Made by a program: the position numbers and the translations under genes | The notes under the pieces: generated by a model | Database searches by the model: none | Seen by the model: only the letters and a program-made list of their open reading frames with translations | Told to the model about the DNA's origin: nothing | DNA from: Planctomycetota bacterium | GTDB taxonomy: Bacteria; Planctomycetota; Phycisphaerae; Phycisphaerales; SM1A02 | DNA: 64,000 nt | Assembly (NCBI GenBank): GCA_016872835.1 | Contig: VGYX01000008.1 | Location: 62,001 to 126,000 of the forward strand | Direction: 5' to 3' | Shown: piece by piece, positions 39,235 through 49,353 of the stretch | Numbering within the stretch: position 1 is the first letter of the stretch | Layout of the letters: each line of letters starts with the position of its first letter

Positions 39235-39945
39235 ATGGCGACGCCCCGGTTCCTAGTTGATCGCATTCCGGCGGGGGGCGAGTCGGCATGGCTGCCGCGC
39301 GAGGAGGCCCGTCACGCGCTTGGAAGCCGGCGCCTCGGGGCCGGCGACCCGATTGAACTCGTCGATGGCCGCGGGGGTCTGGCGCTCGCGCATGTCGGCA
39401 ACGATCGTGACCAGGAGGGCAACCTCGCCGCTCAGGTGAACGAGGTTCTTCACGCGCCACGCCCGCAGCCCGCGATCCATGTCGCCGCGGCCGTTCCGAA
39501 GGGTGATCGGCTGTCGTCGTTGCTCGATGCAGCCGGCGAACTGGGGGTCGAGTCGCTCACGCCGCTCGACTGCGAACGAAGCGTGGTGCCCGCGGATCGA
39601 CTGGGTGGCGAGCGACCGGCGCGCATCCTCGTCGAAGCGATGAAGCAGAGTCGCGGCCTCTGGTGCACCGAGATCCGGCCGCCGTCGGATCCTGTCGCGT
39701 TCACGCGCCACGCGAACGCCGCGGGGCGACGCGTCGTGCTGCTCGATCCCGCTGGTCCGCCGCTCCTGCGCACCGTGCAGAACGCTGCGTCGATCGCGCT
39801 GCTGGTCGGCCCTGAGGGCGGCTTCAGCGAGAGTGAGATCGCGCAGATCACCGATGCAGGCGCGGCGAAGGCCACGCTGGGCCCCGGAATCCTGCGCATC
39901 GAGTTGGCGGTGGCGGTGGCCTGTGGCGCGATCCGTGCCGCATGA
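39235..39945 (+). CDS. rsmE: 16S rRNA (uracil1498-N3)-methyltransferase
   Basis: RILVEAMKQSRGLWCTEIRPP; LLVGPEGGFSESEIAQITDAG; LGPGILRIELA. Confidence 0.94.
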   Translation: MATPRFLVDRIPAGGESAWLPREEARHALGSRRLGAGDPIELVDGRGGLALAHVGNDRDQEGNLAAQVNEVLHAPRPQPAIHVAAAVPKGDRLSSLLDAAGELGVESLTPLDCERSVVPADRLGGERPARILVEAMKQSRGLWCTEIRPPSDPVAFTRHANAAGRRVVLLDPAGPPLLRTVQNAASIALLVGPEGGFSESEIAQITDAGAAKATLGPGILRIELAVAVACGAIRAA

Positions 39946-39955
39946 AGCCTGAAAG

Positions 39956-40028
39956 TGGACCGTACCGGGGTCGAACCGGTAACCTCCGCCTTGCAAAGGC
40001 GGCGCTCTCCCAATTGAGCTAACGGCCC
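39956..40028 (-). tRNA. tRNA-Ala(TGC)
   Basis: Reverse complement GGGCCGTTAGCTCAATTGGGAGAGCGCCGCCTTTGCAAGGCGGAGGTTACCGGTTCGAACCCGGTACGGTCCA folds as a cloverleaf; anticodon TGC; G3:U70 Ala identity pair; CCA not encoded. Confidence 0.97.
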
Positions 40029-40077
40029 GCGAGAGAAATCAGTGTAGCGAAGGGGGTGCGAAAGGCGTCGCGTGGCG

Positions 40078-41430
40078 TCACTTGTTGGCCTTGGGTGCGT
40101 CGATCGGCACGCGCTGCACCTGCCCGTCCTTCCGGGTGGTCAGGATGTCGATCGAGCCCGGGTCGATGATGTTCAGCTTCAGCGCCTCGTCGTAGCGCTT
40201 GGTGCCGCGGATGCCGACCAGCGTTCCCAGCATGGTGCTGAGCTTGTTCGCGTCCTTTGGCGCCACATAGGCCACGGTCTGGCCCGCGGCCGGATCGGTC
40301 ACGCGGAACAGGAGGGGCAGGCGGTTGCCGTTGTAGACGGTGCTGGCGTTCAGCACGCCGACGGCCGTGTAGTCCGCGCGCGCCTCCATCGCCAACTTCA
40401 TCTTCTCGTAGCGCTCCTTGTTGCGATCGCGCGAGGCCATCGCCTTGGCGACTTCCTGCTCCAGCTGCTGCGCCTCGGCGAGCAGCTCCAGCTGCTTCAC
40501 GCGTGCGGCCGCCATGCTCTTCACGTCGGTCGGGCAGTTCGCCTCGGCCATCAGGGCGGCGTAGCGCTCGCGCATCGGACCGATCTCGGCAGAGGTGGTG
40601 GGCTCGCTGCGGACCTTCTCGAACGAAGCCTCGAGATCCTTGTAGGAGGCGCGGCACTTCTCCGCCGCGATTTCCGCCTCGGTCTTCACCGGCGGCGGTG
40701 GCTTGGGAGCCTCGACCGATTTGGCTGATTCCTGCGCAACGGTGGTGGTCTCCACGGTCACGGTTCCGCCCTGCGGAGCCTGGCCCGAGGCAGCGGTGGA
40801 CGCGGCGCCCTCGATCACCGGCACCGGAGGCTGCGCGCCCGCGCCGATCGCCTGCGACTCGCCCTGCGTGGCGCGGCGCACGAAGTTCATGTTCACCCAG
40901 CCGATCGCGTTTGCGGGCAGCGCGACCTTGTGGACCTTCTCGCGCTCGCCGCTCACCTGTCCGACTACGGCAAGGGTCTCGCCAGGGGTGAGTTCGCCGA
41001 TCGACTTGATGCTCGCGTCAGGATTGCCATCGGCACCGATGTTTGGCGCGCGCACTGCGGTGGCCGCGACCACCGTGAGCGTCTTGCCATCCGGCGACAG
41101 CGCGACCTTTTCGTCGGCAAGCACGTAGCCGTAGATGTTCTGGAAGGCACCGCCGCTCGTGCGGATCTTCGCCCAGCCGTAGCTCTCCTCCTCGACCGCG
41201 ACCACGTCGCCGAGCTTCAGCTTGCCGAACGGATACGCGCTGTTCACGCTTGGACCGCTGCGCACGTACACATTGTCCGCGTTGATGGTGGCAGTGAAGC
41301 CCTTCGACGCGGCGGGTGCAGCGGCTGGAGCCTGCGCGGGCGCGGTGGCGGGTGCGGCATCCTGTGCCAGCGCGGGGCCGACGGTGAGCAGGGCGAGCGT
41401 GAACGACGGGAGGATTCGTGCGAGGTGCAT
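40078..41430 (-). CDS. SH3-like domain secreted protein
   Basis: Signal peptide; ATINADNVYVRSGPSVNSAYPFGKLKLGDVVAVEEESYGWAKIR and a second SH3-like segment. Confidence 0.82.
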   Translation of the reverse strand: MHLARILPSFTLALLTVGPALAQDAAPATAPAQAPAAAPAASKGFTATINADNVYVRSGPSVNSAYPFGKLKLGDVVAVEEESYGWAKIRTSGGAFQNIYGYVLADEKVALSPDGKTLTVVAATAVRAPNIGADGNPDASIKSIGELTPGETLAVVGQVSGEREKVHKVALPANAIGWVNMNFVRRATQGESQAIGAGAQPPVPVIEGAASTAASGQAPQGGTVTVETTTVAQESAKSVEAPKPPPPVKTEAEIAAEKCRASYKDLEASFEKVRSEPTTSAEIGPMRERYAALMAEANCPTDVKSMAAARVKQLELLAEAQQLEQEVAKAMASRDRNKERYEKMKLAMEARADYTAVGVLNASTVYNGNRLPLLFRVTDPAAGQTVAYVAPKDANKLSTMLGTLVGIRGTKRYDEALKLNIIDPGSIDILTTRKDGQVQRVPIDAPKANK

Positions 41431-41477
41431 GGGCGCGGATTCTAGGGAAACCGCCGGGCGGCTACAGTGCCCACTTC

Positions 41478-43256
41478 ATGCGGCGGAACCTCACCCTGTG
41501 GATGGGACTTGGCGCGGCCTTGGCGGCCTTGGCGCTGGCCTCCTGTTCAGCCCCCGAGGACGATCGGCCCGAATTGCAGGGCCTTCGCCGCTCGATGGAT
41601 GCGGCGGTCACGCGTGAACTGGCTCGGGCGCCGGAGAAGGATCCGGTCAAGCCGATGGAGCGGCAGACCCCGGCCGTCTTCGAGGAGTTGAAGGACCGCC
41701 GGACGCAGCTGGACGCGACCGGGCCCCAGATCGTGGCGGCGGGACAGGCGGTGGATCTGGGCATCGACCTGTACGGGCAGGCGTATCCGGAGACGACCCT
41801 GTCGCTGCAGGACGCGATCCGATTGGCCGTGAAGAACAACCTCGGTGTGCAGGGGGCGCGCCTGCAGCAGGGCGTCACTCAGGCCGAACTGGTGGCGGCG
41901 CAGGCGGCCTTCGACGCGGCGCTGGTGGCGAGCACGCAGATGAACCTGCAGGATCAGCCCACGCAGAACTTCGCGCCGGTCGCGGGCATCTCCTTGCCAT
42001 CGGACTTCTCGAACCAGTTCAAGCAGTGGACGCTCACCAGCGGGATCCAGACCGCCACGGTGACGGGTGGAACGTTCAACGTGGGCATGTCGAGCACCTA
42101 CTCGAAGCTCTATCCCGAAAATCTCTACTCGAACAATCCCGCGTGGATCAATGCGCTGCAGGTCGGACTCACGCAGCCCTTGCTGCGTGGCTTCGGCACC
42201 GACGTGAACATGGCGCAGATCCGTCTGGCCCGCAACAACGATCGGCGCAGCCTGCAGCAATTGCGCGCGCAGCTCATGCAGTTGTGCCGCGACGTGGAGC
42301 AGGGCTATTGGGCGCTGGTGATGGCACGTCAGCGCGTGGCCACCACGCAATGGCTTGTACGTGCGGGTGTGGAGGTGCGCGACGTGCTGGCCAAGCGCAG
42401 GGCGTTCGACACCACGCAGGCTCAGTACGCCGACGCGGTGGCGAAGGTCGAGGACCGCAAGAGCCAGCTGATCCGGGCCCAGCGCGACGTCACGGCGGCG
42501 GTCGACCGTCTGAAGGTGATGCTGAACGATCCGTCGCTTCCGGTGGGCGACGAGACGATGATCGTGCCCGCCGACTTCATGGTGGATCAGCCGCTCAAGT
42601 ACTCGCTGCGCGAGGCGATCGCGACCGCCATGGAGCAGAGCCCGACCGTCACGCAGGCGCTGCTCGGCGTGGACGACGCGGGCATCCGTCAGGTGGTGGC
42701 CGACAATGGGCGTCTGCCGGACCTCAACCTGAACGCGCAGATGCAGTTCAACGGTCTGGAGGGCGACTACGGGCAGTCGTGGCAGGAGCTGGGCGAGGCC
42801 GGCTTCGTGAACTATCTGGTGGGCTTGAACTTCAACCAGCCGATCGGCAATCGCGCGGGCGAGGCGAACTATCGGCGCGCGCGGCTGCAGCGTTCGCAGG
42901 CGGTGCTGGCGTACCGCGGCGCGGTGCAGACGGCGATCTTCCAGGTGAAGGACGCGCTGCGCAGCGTGGAGGCGCAGTACCGCCTCATCGAGCAGACGCG
43001 CGCCTATCGGCTGGCGCAGGCGGAGAACCTCCGCGCGCTGCTGGTCGAGGAGCAGACGATCGCCACGCTCACGCCGGAATTCCTGGCGCTGAAGTTCCAG
43101 CGGCAGCAGGAGCTCGCGAATGCCCAGGTGCAGGAGATGCTCTCGCTGGTCGAGTACAGCGGCGCCATCGCGCAACTGTGGCACGCGATGGGCACGGGCC
43201 TGCAGATGAACCGCGTGGAACTGGACGTGGCGAACCCGCCCGAGCCTGGAGCCTGA
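41478..43256 (+). CDS. TolC-family outer membrane efflux lipoprotein
   Basis: Lipobox LALASC; long coiled-coil with TolC-like repeats (LRDAIRLAVKNNLGVQGARL..., ANYRRARLQRSQAVLAYRGAVQTAIFQVKDALR). Confidence 0.87.
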   Translation: MRRNLTLWMGLGAALAALALASCSAPEDDRPELQGLRRSMDAAVTRELARAPEKDPVKPMERQTPAVFEELKDRRTQLDATGPQIVAAGQAVDLGIDLYGQAYPETTLSLQDAIRLAVKNNLGVQGARLQQGVTQAELVAAQAAFDAALVASTQMNLQDQPTQNFAPVAGISLPSDFSNQFKQWTLTSGIQTATVTGGTFNVGMSSTYSKLYPENLYSNNPAWINALQVGLTQPLLRGFGTDVNMAQIRLARNNDRRSLQQLRAQLMQLCRDVEQGYWALVMARQRVATTQWLVRAGVEVRDVLAKRRAFDTTQAQYADAVAKVEDRKSQLIRAQRDVTAAVDRLKVMLNDPSLPVGDETMIVPADFMVDQPLKYSLREAIATAMEQSPTVTQALLGVDDAGIRQVVADNGRLPDLNLNAQMQFNGLEGDYGQSWQELGEAGFVNYLVGLNFNQPIGNRAGEANYRRARLQRSQAVLAYRGAVQTAIFQVKDALRSVEAQYRLIEQTRAYRLAQAENLRALLVEEQTIATLTPEFLALKFQRQQELANAQVQEMLSLVEYSGAIAQLWHAMGTGLQMNRVELDVANPPEPGA

Positions 43257-44225
43257 GTGCCGCGGCGCGTGGCGAGCGACGACGCGGGCATCCGCGAGGC
43301 CGCGGCGTGCATCCGCGGGGGCGGCGTGGCGGCCTTTCCCACCGAGACGGTGTATGGACTCGGCGCCAGCACGCTGGCGCCCGACGCGCTGCGGAAGGTG
43401 TACGAGCTCAAGGGTCGGCCCTCGGACAATCCGCTGATCGCGCACGTGGTGGACGCGGTCGATGCCAAGATGCTGGTGGCCGAATGGGACCGGCGCTGCA
43501 ACCGTCTGGCCGCGGCGTTCTGGCCAGGACCGCTCACGCTGATCCTGCCGCGCGGCGACATGGTTCCCGACGAGGCGGTGGCTGGGCTTTCATCGATCGC
43601 GGTGCGCTCGCCGATGCACCCGGTGGCCAGATCGCTGCTGTACGCGGTGGACGGGCCGGTGAGCGCGCCGAGCGCGAATCGATCGGGACATGTCTCGCCG
43701 ACGACCGCTGAACATGTGATGGCGGACTTTGCCGGGGTCGAGGACCTGCTGGTGCTCGAGGGTGGCCGTGCGGGGTTCGGCATCGAGAGCACGGTGCTCG
43801 ACCTGACCGGCGAGGTACCGGTGATCCGAAGACCCGGCTCGGTCACGGCCGATGCGCTGCGCCGCATCGTGGGAACGGTCGAGGTGGCGCACGCGGTGCA
43901 GCAGGGGGCGAGTCCGGGCACGAGCCTGATCCATTACGCGCCGGATGTCCCGGCCACGATGGTGCCAACGGTGCGGCTGGCAGTGTTCCTTGCGTCCATG
44001 CGCGAGCCGGCTGCGGTGCTGGCCATGCCGGGCACCGAGGTGCGCGAACCGCATGTGGTGATCCGCATGCAGCCCGACGCCGAGGGCTACGCGCGCATGC
44101 TCTACGCCGGCTTGCGCGAGGCCGAGGCGACCGGCTTGTCGCAGATCGTGATCGAGGAGCCGTCGGGGCGCGATGGCGTGTGGCTCGCGGTGCTTGACCG
44201 CCTGCGTCGCGCCACCGTCCGGTAG
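43257..44225 (+). CDS. Sua5/YrdC-type L-threonylcarbamoyladenylate synthase (GTG start)
   Basis: GGVAAFPTETVYGLGASTLAPDALRKVYELKGRPSDNPLIAHV; PGSVTADALRRI; C-terminal Sua5 domain. Confidence 0.95.
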   Translation: MPRRVASDDAGIREAAACIRGGGVAAFPTETVYGLGASTLAPDALRKVYELKGRPSDNPLIAHVVDAVDAKMLVAEWDRRCNRLAAAFWPGPLTLILPRGDMVPDEAVAGLSSIAVRSPMHPVARSLLYAVDGPVSAPSANRSGHVSPTTAEHVMADFAGVEDLLVLEGGRAGFGIESTVLDLTGEVPVIRRPGSVTADALRRIVGTVEVAHAVQQGASPGTSLIHYAPDVPATMVPTVRLAVFLASMREPAAVLAMPGTEVREPHVVIRMQPDAEGYARMLYAGLREAEATGLSQIVIEEPSGRDGVWLAVLDRLRRATVR

Positions 44226-44227
44226 CA

Positions 44228-44286
44228 AAGGTCAGAGGTTTTCACCGACCACTTGCGCAAGGGGCGCGTAACAACCTCTGACTCTC
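44228..44286 (+). repeat. dispersed repeat, copy B (complete, closed by inverted repeat)
   Basis: AAGGTCAGAGGTTTTCACCGACCACTTGCGCAAGG...AACCTCTGAC; 10-bp inverted repeat 44231-44240 / 44273-44282. Confidence 0.75.
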
Positions 44287-44287
44287 G

Positions 44288-45952
44288 TCATGGAAGCGGG
44301 ATGCGCACGCCGAGGCGCTGCGCGCAGTCCTTCGCAAGGTCGTAGCCCGCGTCGGCGTGACGGAACACGCCCATCATCGGATCGTTGGTCAGCACGCGCT
44401 CCAGGCGCGCCGCCGCTTGGGGAGTGCCGTCGGCCACCACCACCTGTCCCGAGTGCTGGCTGAAGCCGATGCCCACGCCACCACCGTGATGGAAACTCGT
44501 CCAGCTCGCGCCGCTCGCGATGTTCACCGCGAAGTTGAGCAGCGGCCAGTCGCTGACCGCGTCGGTGCCGTCGAGCATGCCTTCCGTCTCGCGGTTCGGG
44601 CTCGCCACGCTGCCGCAGTCGAGGTGATCACGACCGATCACGATCGGCGCCTTCACCTCGCCCTTCGCGACCATCTCGTTGAAACGCAGGCCCGCCCGGT
44701 GGCGCTCACCCAGACCCAGCCAGCAGATGCGCGCCGGCAGTCCCTGGAACGCGATGCGCTTCTGCGCCATGCGGATCCATCGCTCAAGGCCCTTGTCCTG
44801 CGGGAAGAGCTTCAGCACCGCCTCGTCGGTGGCGCGGATGTCCGCCGGATCGCCCGACAGCGCCACCCACCGGAAGGGCCCGCGCCCCGTGCAGAACTGC
44901 GGCCTGATGTACGCCGGCACGAACCCAGGAAACGCGAAGGCCTCCTTGAATCCATGATCCAGTGCGCGCTGCCGGATGTTGTTGCCGTAGTCGAAGACCT
45001 TCGAGCCAGCCTTCATGAAATCGACCATCAGGCGCACATGCGCGTCCATGCTCGCGCTACTGAGACGCTGGTATTCAGCCGGATCGCTCGCGCGGAGGGC
45101 GTCCGCCGACTCGCGGGTGAGTCCTTGCGGGTAATAGCCCTCCAGCGGATCGTGCGCACTCGTCTGGTCGGTGAGCGTCTCGGGCACGATCTTGCGCGCC
45201 TTCAGCCGCGCCAGCAGGTCGACCGCGTTGGCGAGCACGCCCACGCTGATCGCCTCGCCGCGCTTCTTCAACTCCACCGCGCGGTCGATCGCCGCGTCGA
45301 GATCCTCATGCACCTCGTCGAGGTACCGGTCATGCACACGCTTCTTCAGGCGCTCCATGCAGACATCGGCGATCAGACAGGTGCCCTCGTTCATGGTGAT
45401 CGCCAGCGGCTGCGCGCCGCCCATGCCGCCGCAGCCCGCGGTCACGTTCAGCGTGCCCTTGAGTGTGCCGCCGAAGTGCTGTCGTGCGCACTCCGCGTAG
45501 GTCTCGTAGGTGCCCTGCACGATGCCCTGCGTGCCGATGTAGATCCAGCTGCCCGCGGTCATCTGGCCGAACATCATCAGGCCGCGCGCTTCGAGGTCGT
45601 CGAAGTGCTGCTGCGTGGCCCAGTGCGGCACCAGGTTCGAGTTGGCGATGAGCACGCGCGGCGCGTCCACGTGCGTGCGCACGATCCCCACGGGCTTGCC
45701 GCTCTGCACAAGCAGCGTCTCGTCCAAGCCGAGCGACTGCAGGCTCTTCACGATCGCGTCGAAGCACGCCCAATCGCGCGCCGCGCGCCCACGGCCACCG
45801 TAGACCACCAAGTCGCCCGGGCGCTCCGCCACCTCGGGGTCGAGGTTGTTCATGATCATGCGCATCGCCGCCTCGGCGGCCCAGGTCTTGCAGGTGCGCT
45901 GCGCGCCACGGGGGGCGCGCACGGTCCGAACGGCTTCGACGGCATGGTTCAT
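44288..45952 (-). CDS. hutU: urocanate hydratase
   Basis: [48 protein letters not shown]. Confidence 0.97.
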   Translation of the reverse strand: MNHAVEAVRTVRAPRGAQRTCKTWAAEAAMRMIMNNLDPEVAERPGDLVVYGGRGRAARDWACFDAIVKSLQSLGLDETLLVQSGKPVGIVRTHVDAPRVLIANSNLVPHWATQQHFDDLEARGLMMFGQMTAGSWIYIGTQGIVQGTYETYAECARQHFGGTLKGTLNVTAGCGGMGGAQPLAITMNEGTCLIADVCMERLKKRVHDRYLDEVHEDLDAAIDRAVELKKRGEAISVGVLANAVDLLARLKARKIVPETLTDQTSAHDPLEGYYPQGLTRESADALRASDPAEYQRLSSASMDAHVRLMVDFMKAGSKVFDYGNNIRQRALDHGFKEAFAFPGFVPAYIRPQFCTGRGPFRWVALSGDPADIRATDEAVLKLFPQDKGLERWIRMAQKRIAFQGLPARICWLGLGERHRAGLRFNEMVAKGEVKAPIVIGRDHLDCGSVASPNRETEGMLDGTDAVSDWPLLNFAVNIASGASWTSFHHGGGVGIGFSQHSGQVVVADGTPQAAARLERVLTNDPMMGVFRHADAGYDLAKDCAQRLGVRIPLP

Positions 45953-45993
45953 TCGCGTACTGTAGCCGCGGTTTCCCGCGCGATCGAACGCGC

Positions 45994-47520
45994 TCAGCGC
46001 AGGAGCGAACCCTGCTCGATGGCCGCGGCCAGCGCCGCCATGTCTGGCGCGGGACTGCGGTCACCCTGCAGGGGCTTGACCACCTTGCGCACCGCGGCAT
46101 GCAGTCGTTCCACGCCCTCGCCGGAGCGCTTCGGTCGGTGGGCCTCGATCGCCTGCGTCATCACCAGCAACTCGATCGCGATCACCTCGCGGGCCAGTCG
46201 AACCGCTCGGAGCAGTTGCCGTCCGGCCAGCGGCCCGAAACTGTTGTAGTCCTCGATCCCGCCGCAGGTGCCCACGTTGCCCACGCTGGCCGGGTGCGCC
46301 AACGACTGCAACTCGTTCACGCACGCCGCCGCCGCGTACTGCGTGATCATCAGGCCGCTCTCCACGCCAGGATTGTCGGCAAGGTACGGTTTCACGGGAT
46401 TCACGCGATCGAATCCGCCGAGCACCCAGAACACGCGTCGCTCGCTCACCGCCGCCACATGGCACAGCGCGACCTTCGCCGCATCCATCGCGATGGCCAG
46501 CGGCATGCCATGGAAGTTGCCGCCGCTCACCACGTCGAAGCCGCTGCCTGCCGCCGGCACGACCAGCGGGTTGTCCGTCACCGCGCCCAGTTCGTGCTCG
46601 ATCACGCAGCGCTGCGCGCGCAGCTGGTCCATGGCCGCGCCCAGCACCTGTGGTGCGCATCGCAGCGCGTAGGGATCCTGCACGCGTGGATCGTTGTTGG
46701 CGTGCGAGGGTCCGATCTGCGAACCATGCAGCAGGTGCGCCACGCGCTCGGCGACCACGATCTGGCCGGGCTGCCGACGCGCCGCATGAATGCGCGCATC
46801 CAGCGGCGCCGAACTCGCCAGACACGCGTCGATCGCCATGGCCGTCGCGCCGATCGCGGCCTCGAGCACAGGTTCCAGCTCCGCGAAGGCCAGCGCACCA
46901 AGCGCCGCCATGAGGTGCGTACCGTTCAGCAGCGCCAGTCCTTCCTTCGCCTCCAGCGAGATCGGCTTCACGCCCTTGGCTCGCATCGCGTCGCCTGCAG
47001 CCACGCGACGTCCCGACTGCCACACCTCGCCCTCGCCCAGCAGTGGATGGCACGCGTGCGCCAACGGCGCCAGATCACCGCTCGCGCCCACGCTCCCGCG
47101 CTCGGGAACCACCGGTACAAGACCATGATTCAGCAGTTCCGCGATGCGTTCCACCACCACGCATCGCACGCCGCTCGCCCCGCGCGAGAGGCTGGCCGCC
47201 AGCAGCAGCAGCATGGCCCGCACCACGGGCTCGGGAAGGGGATCGCCCACGCCCGCGGCATGGGATCGCACCAGATTCGCCTGCAGCGCGGCCAGCTCAC
47301 CGGCTCCCACGCGCTGGTGCGCGAGCGAGCCGAAGCCGGTGTTCACCCCATAGACCGCGGAGCCCGACGCAGCCACACCCTCGATCGCCGCGCGCGCCGC
47401 ATCGATGCGTGCGCGTGCCTCGGCGGCCAGCGCGACCTGCGCTCCCTCGCAGGCGACCAGCCGCACCTGCTCGATCGAAAGAGGCTTGCCATCCAGCGTG
47501 ATCGTGCGGGTCGCGGTCAT
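45994..47520 (-). CDS. hutH: histidine ammonia-lyase (ORF track opens at 47529 with TTG; ATG at 47520)
   Basis: [25 protein letters not shown] (MIO-forming ASG); YGVNTGFG. Confidence 0.96.
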   Translation of the reverse strand: MTATRTITLDGKPLSIEQVRLVACEGAQVALAAEARARIDAARAAIEGVAASGSAVYGVNTGFGSLAHQRVGAGELAALQANLVRSHAAGVGDPLPEPVVRAMLLLLAASLSRGASGVRCVVVERIAELLNHGLVPVVPERGSVGASGDLAPLAHACHPLLGEGEVWQSGRRVAAGDAMRAKGVKPISLEAKEGLALLNGTHLMAALGALAFAELEPVLEAAIGATAMAIDACLASSAPLDARIHAARRQPGQIVVAERVAHLLHGSQIGPSHANNDPRVQDPYALRCAPQVLGAAMDQLRAQRCVIEHELGAVTDNPLVVPAAGSGFDVVSGGNFHGMPLAIAMDAAKVALCHVAAVSERRVFWVLGGFDRVNPVKPYLADNPGVESGLMITQYAAAACVNELQSLAHPASVGNVGTCGGIEDYNSFGPLAGRQLLRAVRLAREVIAIELLVMTQAIEAHRPKRSGEGVERLHAAVRKVVKPLQGDRSPAPDMAALAAAIEQGSLLR

Positions 47521-47581
47521 CCACGGCAAGATAGCTGGACATCGGCTTGCGCCCCCGGCCGCGCGGCCCCATTATCACGAC

Positions 47582-48406
47582 ATGGACAATGGCTGGCCAC
47601 GCACCGTGCTCACGGGACTCTGCATCGTCACCTGCGCGCTTCTCGGCCTGCTCGCCTCGCGATTCGCGGTCGGCCCGCGTGGCGTCGTGGCGCCCGCGCT
47701 GCTCGACGCGTCCGCGCCCGTGCTGGCTTCGGCGCTCGTGTTCGTCTGCCTGGCGGTGGGCGCCGCATTCGCGTGTGCCATCGCGCGTCCGATCAACGCG
47801 GCCGTCGCGCTCTTCTGCGTGGGGTGCGGTGTGGCAGCATTCTCGATGCGCGGCGGCACCGTGGCCGATGCGGTGTTCCAGGAGGGCATGTTCCGGTGGC
47901 TCGGCTTCGAGACGCTCGCGTGGGGGCTCTTCGTCGCCAGCGTTGCAGTGATCATCTTCCGCGTGGGAGGACCACTGCCTGATGTGCCGAATCCGGATCC
48001 GGACCAGTCGTTCATCGCCGGTCTGCTTCGCAGGCGCGCCCTCGTCTCGCTGGCCGCCGCGCTGTCAGCGCCTGCGGTCCTCGCGTTCATGATGGTCGGT
48101 GTCTCGAAGGGGCAGGCGATCGGAGCCTGCACGCTCGCCGGTGTCGCCGCCGCATTCGGTGCCCGGCTGATCGCCGCACATGAGCAGCCGATTCTCCTCT
48201 TCGCCGCGCCGTGCATCGTGGTGGGGGTGGCGCAACTCATGCTGGCCGGCCCGGTGATGGGGTCGCTCGATGCGCGCTTCGCGAGCGGCTCGCTGAACCC
48301 GATTCTGTCCGTCATGCCCGCCGACGTGGCCGCCGGTTCCCTTTGCGGGGTCGCGGTCGGTCTGGGCTGGTCGCGTGGCCTCGTCAAGCGCGACGCCGAC
48401 GGCTGA
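47582..48406 (+). CDS. polytopic membrane protein, hypothetical
   Basis: Multiple hydrophobic segments; no recognised motif. Confidence 0.6.
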   Translation: MDNGWPRTVLTGLCIVTCALLGLLASRFAVGPRGVVAPALLDASAPVLASALVFVCLAVGAAFACAIARPINAAVALFCVGCGVAAFSMRGGTVADAVFQEGMFRWLGFETLAWGLFVASVAVIIFRVGGPLPDVPNPDPDQSFIAGLLRRRALVSLAAALSAPAVLAFMMVGVSKGQAIGACTLAGVAAAFGARLIAAHEQPILLFAAPCIVVGVAQLMLAGPVMGSLDARFASGSLNPILSVMPADVAAGSLCGVAVGLGWSRGLVKRDADG

Positions 48407-48438
48407 ACGTCGCGCGCGCGCGGCTACACTCGCGCACC

Positions 48439-49353
48439 ATGTCTCTTATCGTGACTGGCACCATCGGCATCGACACGCTTCACGCACCCACCGGCAGCGC
48501 GGAGCGCGTGCTTGGAGGCAGTTGCAGCTACTTCGCGGCCGCCGCGAGTCATCTGACTCCCGTGCGCGTGGTCGGTGCGGTGGGCGGTGACTTTCCGGCC
48601 GAGCACGCCGCGATCCTCGAGTCGTTCAAGGGGGTCTGCCTGAAGGGGCTCGAGCGCCGCCCGGCCAGCCGCACCTTCGCGTGGGGCGGCCGTTACCTCG
48701 ACGACATGAACCGCCGCGAGACGCTGTTCACCGAACTTGGCGTGCTCGAGGAGGCGCCGCCGAAGGTGCCAGCCGCCTATCAGGACAGCCAGTTCGTGTT
48801 CCTTTGCAACACGCACCCATCGGTGCAGATGGACCTGCTGCGCCAGTTCCCCAGGCGCGCGCTCGCGGTGTGCGACACCATGGACCTGTGGATCAACGTG
48901 GCGCGTCTCGAACTGCTCGCACTCTTCCATGAGGTCGACGGCGTGGTGCTGAACGATCAGGAGGCGATGCAGCTGACCGAGGCGCGCAACGCAGTCTCTG
49001 CGGGCCGCGCGATCCTGGACCTCGGACCGAAGTTCGTGGTGGTGAAGAAGGGCGAGCACGGCGCGATCCTGGTGCACCGCGACGGCGTGGCCACGTTGCC
49101 GGCCTATCCCGCCGACGCCTCGCACGTCGTCGATCCGACCGGCGCCGGCGACACCTTCGCGGGCGGCCTGATGGCGCATGTCGCACTCACGGGCAAGGGT
49201 GACTTTGCCACGCTGCAGGGGGGCATGGCGTGGGGCACCGTGATGGCCAGCTTCACGATCGAGGCGTTCGGTCTGGATCGTCTGCGCACGCTGGATGCCG
49301 CGCAGATTGCCGAGCGCATGAAGCGATTCCAGACTGCGGCGCGGGTGGGATGA
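48439..49353 (+). CDS. PfkB-family carbohydrate kinase
   Basis: VLGGSCSYFAAAASHLTPVRVVGAVGGDFP; DPTGAGDTFAGGLMAHVA. Confidence 0.93.
   Translation: MSLIVTGTIGIDTLHAPTGSAERVLGGSCSYFAAAASHLTPVRVVGAVGGDFPAEHAAILESFKGVCLKGLERRPASRTFAWGGRYLDDMNRRETLFTELGVLEEAPPKVPAAYQDSQFVFLCNTHPSVQMDLLRQFPRRALAVCDTMDLWINVARLELLALFHEVDGVVLNDQEAMQLTEARNAVSAGRAILDLGPKFVVVKKGEHGAILVHRDGVATLPAYPADASHVVDPTGAGDTFAGGLMAHVALTGKGDFATLQGGMAWGTVMASFTIEAFGLDRLRTLDAAQIAERMKRFQTAARVG

Noticed and set aside
41547-43445. 632-aa minus-strand ORF
   Set aside because: Antisense to the TolC-family gene; no signal, domain or RBS support.
44357-46249. 630-aa + strand ORF
   Set aside because: Antisense shadow of hutU/hutH.
46099-47982. 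627-aa + strand ORF
   Set aside because: Antisense to hutH and out of frame with the 47582 membrane protein gene.
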